36,931 bases of DNA from CAZUVM01 sp964623885. Its GTDB lineage: Bacteria > Verrucomicrobiota > Verrucomicrobiia > Limisphaerales > UBA8199. The position numbers and the translations under genes are program-made. This document shows, piece after piece, positions 34,801-36,931 of the stretch; position 1 is the first letter of the stretch, and every line of letters begins with the position of its first letter. The notes beneath the pieces were generated by a model. The model saw only the letters and a program-made list of their open reading frames with translations, had not been told where the DNA came from and ran no database searches. The stretch is from assembly GCA_964623885.1 (NCBI GenBank), contig CAZUVM010000025.1, positions 1-36,931 of the forward strand, read 5' to 3'.

Positions 34801-36931
34801 AGTTTTGAAACGAAATGCTCCCATTTGATCTCCAGCTCCTTGTTTTTCCAGGGCACTTCCACCTGATGGGAATCCAGGTAAGCCCGGTTCTCGCGAACCT
34901 GGGTCACATGCACGGTGAATCCGCCGCGCATCGCCTCCGTGACCGCGAGCTTGATTTGCTGCTGGGTCTGGCCGGGTTTCGTCCAATAGCGCTGGATTAG
35001 TTGATGCCGGTGTTCGATCTCAATGAAAGCGCGGCCCTGGTCGTAGCCAGTGCCCCAAAGCGCCATGAACTCGTCGCCAGGTTGCAGTTCCCAGTGAGGT
35101 GCTTCAAGCAAATGCGGGATTTTAATTCCCAGTTTTGTGGCATCCGGCTCGAGCACCTGCAGCGGCAACTTCGCGGTCACCTTTTTTCCGAAGCGATCCT
35201 GTGTCTCCAGCACCGCTCGATAAGACCCCGTCGGAATCTGCAGCGTGAGACTGGCAGTTCCGTTGGTGTCCGTCGTGAACGGGCGCTCCGCAATCACCTT
35301 GCTTTCCGGCCAATTCTTCGTGTCTGACAGGTCCGCGCGTTCCATTTCATCCGATTCACCGGCGAGGCGACCTCTAGGCCTATACTGAGGAGGTTCCAGC
35401 GGCGCGCGCTGGACGTGCTCGGGCGGCTGCAATTCATAGATCTTTACTGTCCCCTGGGCAGCCTGCCCTTCCCCATCCAGCGTTTCGGTTTCGAGCTTAA
35501 CCTCAACCGGCCGATCGACAGTTTGCCAATCATCCGCCCGCACCTCGGCTTCCAGCGCGGTATAGCCGACCCGGATACTGCGCTCGCCGGACCGGGTCTC
35601 GCCTGCGTTGTCGGTCACATCAGCCGTGATGCGGAACTCAAACGTCGGTTCGTCTTTTTCGGGAACTTTCGGATCAGGCCGAGCGGTGAATTCAATTTTG
35701 AAGGAGCCGTCGGTTTCCGTGGTGGCGATGCCGTGGGCGATTTCCTGTTCTTCGCCAGGCTGAGGAATTCCTCGCCACCAACCCCACCAGATAGGCATGC
35801 GCACCTGGCGGACCACATGATAGCTGACCCGCGCGCCATCAACCGCGGCCCCGGTGTAACTCGTAGCATGACCGGTCACGTTCACTTTCTCATTCAGCTT
35901 TGCCGCGGTTTTCGGAGCGTCGAGCGTGGTCTCGAATTTAGGCCGTTTGTATTCTTCCACACGGATGCCCGTGCCGCCCTGGGCGCGGCCTTCCACTTGC
36001 AGGGACATTTGGCCCATCAGGCGGTCACGAGGAGCCGTAAAACTGCCCGCAAAAGAGCCGTAATCGTTAGCATGCTGTTTTTGGCGCCCGATTTCTTTTC
36101 CATTCGGATCGCGAAAAACCACCGTTAACGACTCGCCCTTCAAGGCCTCGTAATTGTCTTTTTCTTCATCAACCCACAGGCAAATGCCCTTGTACTGAAC
36201 GGTCTGCCCAGGCCGATACAGCTCCCGGTCGGTGAAAAAGATCGTGCGCGCGGCCGGACGCTGCCGCTCTCGCTGCCACGCGTAAGCGAACAGGTCACCC
36301 GGCGTTGCCAGTTCCCGCTCGTGATGCCGCGCGCGCAGCAGGTAACCTCGCGTTTGGCCCGCCCTGAAGGAGAACAACCCATTTTCGTCCGTCGTGACAG
36401 TGGGATCCTTGACACGGTCACCAGACGGCACCAGGCGCCAGACCGAAACTTCCGCGCCGGCCAGTGGCTCGCCGGAATTGGCATCCAGCACGAAACCTTC
36501 GATCGAGCCCTCCCGGGAACGCGTCACCAACGCGAGATCGCTCACCCACACCTCGGCCAGCGAAACGATATTTTCCGTTTGGCCGAATTTGGGATCGTGG
36601 CTGGCGGCGATGAAATAAAAGCCCGGTTTCAAGCCGGATGGCGCAGGCGGTTCCTGGGTTCTTTCTTTGTAATCGCTGGTGGGCGGCAGTTGTTCCGACC
36701 ATTCCAGGGCGGGTTGATGAGACAAGACCTCGCGTTGCTCGTCCGGAGTCAGGCCTTCCGGGCGATGATAGCGTTTTTGCAGAAAGATTTCCCAATCATA
36801 AGGAATGGCGCGGAAATAGACCTGGTCCACGTTCCGATAACGGACCGAGATGCTGGGACAGGGTGCATTTGAGTCGGTGCCCGCCGGCGGGACGGCCGCG
36901 CTACCCGGAAAGCAGTTCCAGACGCGCTCAG
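31827..36931 (-). CDS. Alpha-2-macroglobulin family protein (5' end beyond the right edge)
   Basis: About 1700 residues are visible. The frame stays open to base 36931 and reads as coding (SVRYRNVDQVYFRAIPYDWE) before the first GTG at 36830, so the gene is partial. In order it shows: macroglobulin-type beta domains; a carboxypeptidase-regulatory-like domain (GSIEGFVLDANSGEPLAGAE); MG2 (FFTDRELYRPGQTVQYKG); bait-like and MG domains; the A2M core (FFYPQLTSDSNGVVRMTFTM); and the thioester domain with YE-C-S-E-Q (Cys codon 33501-33503, Gln 33492-33494), so the thioester can form. A complement-like alpha barrel and a receptor-like C-domain follow. Such bacterial proteins are thought to trap proteases in the periplasm or on the surface. 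No penicillin-binding PbpC partner is adjacent in the window. A simple repeat interrupts it near 32413. Confidence 0.93.
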   Translation of the reverse strand, partial: ERVWNCFPGSAAVPPAGTDSNAPCPSISVRYRNVDQVYFRAIPYDWEIFLQKRYHRPEGLTPDEQREVLSHQPALEWSEQLPPTSDYKERTQEPPAPSGLKPGFYFIAASHDPKFGQTENIVSLAEVWVSDLALVTRSREGSIEGFVLDANSGEPLAGAEVSVWRLVPSGDRVKDPTVTTDENGLFSFRAGQTRGYLLRARHHERELATPGDLFAYAWQRERQRPAARTIFFTDRELYRPGQTVQYKGICLWVDEEKDNYEALKGESLTVVFRDPNGKEIGRQKQHANDYGSFAGSFTAPRDRLMGQMSLQVEGRAQGGTGIRVEEYKRPKFETTLDAPKTAAKLNEKVNVTGHATSYTGAAVDGARVSYHVVRQVRMPIWWGWWRGIPQPGEEQEIAHGIATTETDGSFKIEFTARPDPKVPEKDEPTFEFRITADVTDNAGETRSGERSIRVGYTALEAEVRADDWQTVDRPVEVKLETETLDGEGQAAQGTVKIYELQPPEHVQRAPLEPPQYRPRGRLAGESDEMERADLSDTKNWPESKVIAERPFTTDTNGTASLTLQIPTGSYRAVLETQDRFGKKVTAKLPLQVLEPDATKLGIKIPHLLEAPHWELQPGDEFMALWGTGYDQGRAFIEIEHRHQLIQRYWTKPGQTQQQIKLAVTEAMRGGFTVHVTQVRENRAYLDSHQVEVPWKNKELEIKWEHFVSKLQPGQKETWTAVVETPKPNDKEKSSSKSTSAERVVAEMVATLYDESLDAFAPHNWLQRFDIFREDSAELQSEFANSSTPFQQVFGGWAQKYINVQVTYRSFPPELTANHWRYSYFEGRAFGGRQQIVTSGLRQEMPMNAAPAYLTFSDAAMERERAPAAPGVVAKAGVALTELSGRPASPAQPKPDLSQVTARKNLNETAFFYPQLTSDSNGVVRMTFTMPEALTKWRFMGFAHDKTVRSGYLEAHAVTAKDFMVQPNPPRFLREGDTVEFTVKVSNQSDKPQTGSVRLTFGNALETGAQASTVVPSKQDLALVNSKPDQIFSIPAKESRSFAWRITIPDGCGYLTYKTVGAAANVSDGEEGAIPVLSRRILVTESLPLPIRGPATKKFEFTKLLKSGSSKTLQNQSLTVQMVSNPAWYAVLALPYLMEYPYECSEQVFNRLYANALARTIANRDPKIHRVFEQWRNTPALDSPLEKNQDLKSVALEETPWLKQAQSESQARRSVGILFDDNRLNYETTRAQQKLGELQLPDGGWPWFPGGDGNDYITLYITTGFGRLRHLGVDVDVAPAIRSLRRLDAWMAEHYDRIQERPHPEQYVPSATDALYLYGRSFFLKDQAIAASHQKAIAFFLGQARKYWLQTNCRQTQGQLALALQRFSGLKTFNPANPQSDPTPAAILASLKERSVSSEEMGMFWRDTELSWWWYRAPIETQALMIEAFDEVAHDNKAVEDCKVWLLKQKQTQDWKTTKATADAIYALLLRGQDLLSSDALVQVRLDDIDLTPSSSPIKNQKSKIKNASVEPGTGFYEVRFTPPEIKPKLGEITVRKNDPGVAWGSVHWQYLEDMTKVTPYAGTPLKLKKTLFVKKATERGPVLETVKEPLHVGDELVVRIELRVDRDMEYVHLKDQRGSGTEPVNVLSTYHYQDGLGYYESTRDTASHFFIAYLPKGTYVFQYSSRIQLRGRYQTGVAEIQCMYAPEFNSHSESFALEVK
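32413..32442. repeat. TTTTTGA-type simple repeat within the macroglobulin gene
   Basis: About four copies of a 7-8 nt TTTTTGAT unit stand in tandem, in frame, adding KNQKSKIKNQKSKIKN-like lysine-rich sequence (here PIKNQKSKIKNA) between two domains. The base composition is unlike the surrounding GC-rich gene. It is probably a slipped-strand or inserted intergenic-type repeat tolerated in a linker. Confidence 0.65.

Overview
The window looks like chromosomal DNA of a Verrucomicrobiota bacterium, probably of the Pedosphaera/Limisphaerales type. No ribosomal gene is present, so this is inferred from gene content. The signs are a seven-repeat 'GloVer' secreted protein, an H-X9-DG (prepilin-type) remnant, a PEP-CTERM protein, giant Asn/Thr-rich secreted proteins mixing Ig, LamG, PA14-like and RCC1 modules and ending in a '..W....FYR...' tail, and moderately high GC. 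I found no tRNA, rRNA, CRISPR array or intact transposase.

Layout. (A) 1-4100 is a worn accessory stretch. It holds the 3' end of a secreted protein (1-201), an H-X9-DG relic (202-435), the GloVer protein (minus strand), a doubtful ORF, a gene tail cut off near 2700, a small YD-repeat-like secreted protein, and hairpin and duplication repeats. (B) 4104-12629 carries two giant secreted minus-strand proteins, separated by an intergenic region with a 273-bp MITE-like element that has 33-bp terminal inverted repeats and two hairpin units. (C) 12877-17003 carries a NifS-type cysteine desulfurase (+), a convergent UbiA-family prenyltransferase (-) overlapping its end, a PEP-CTERM protein (+) and a REC-Hpt-like-REC response regulator (+). 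(D) 17024-36931 is one long minus-strand run.

In transcription order region D starts with a very large alpha-2-macroglobulin-family protein that runs off the right edge. A 21-codon VOC/glyoxalase-like relic and a tandem-GNAT acetyltransferase follow. Next come two ATGA-coupled amidohydrolase-like genes in which two of three modules have lost the metal-binding HxH. The run ends in a probable metal-efflux operon: PepSY lipoprotein, conserved secreted protein, OmpR-type regulator, sensor kinase, TolC-type outer-membrane protein, membrane-fusion protein and CusA-like RND pump.

The strongest regulatory signal is a 20-bp palindrome at 26074-26093 that matches the enterobacterial CusR/CopR copper box at 17 of 18 specified positions. 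It sits just upstream of a plausible promoter for the first gene of that operon. With the CusA-like TM4 motif, it supports a self-regulated copper/silver-type efflux system whose first two products (PepSY and an uncharacterised secreted protein) may be new accessory parts.

The main oddities are this operon architecture, the paired-hairpin element, a recurring C-terminal module on unrelated secreted proteins (possible sorting signal), pseudo-amidohydrolases, and repeats inserted in frame into two genes.
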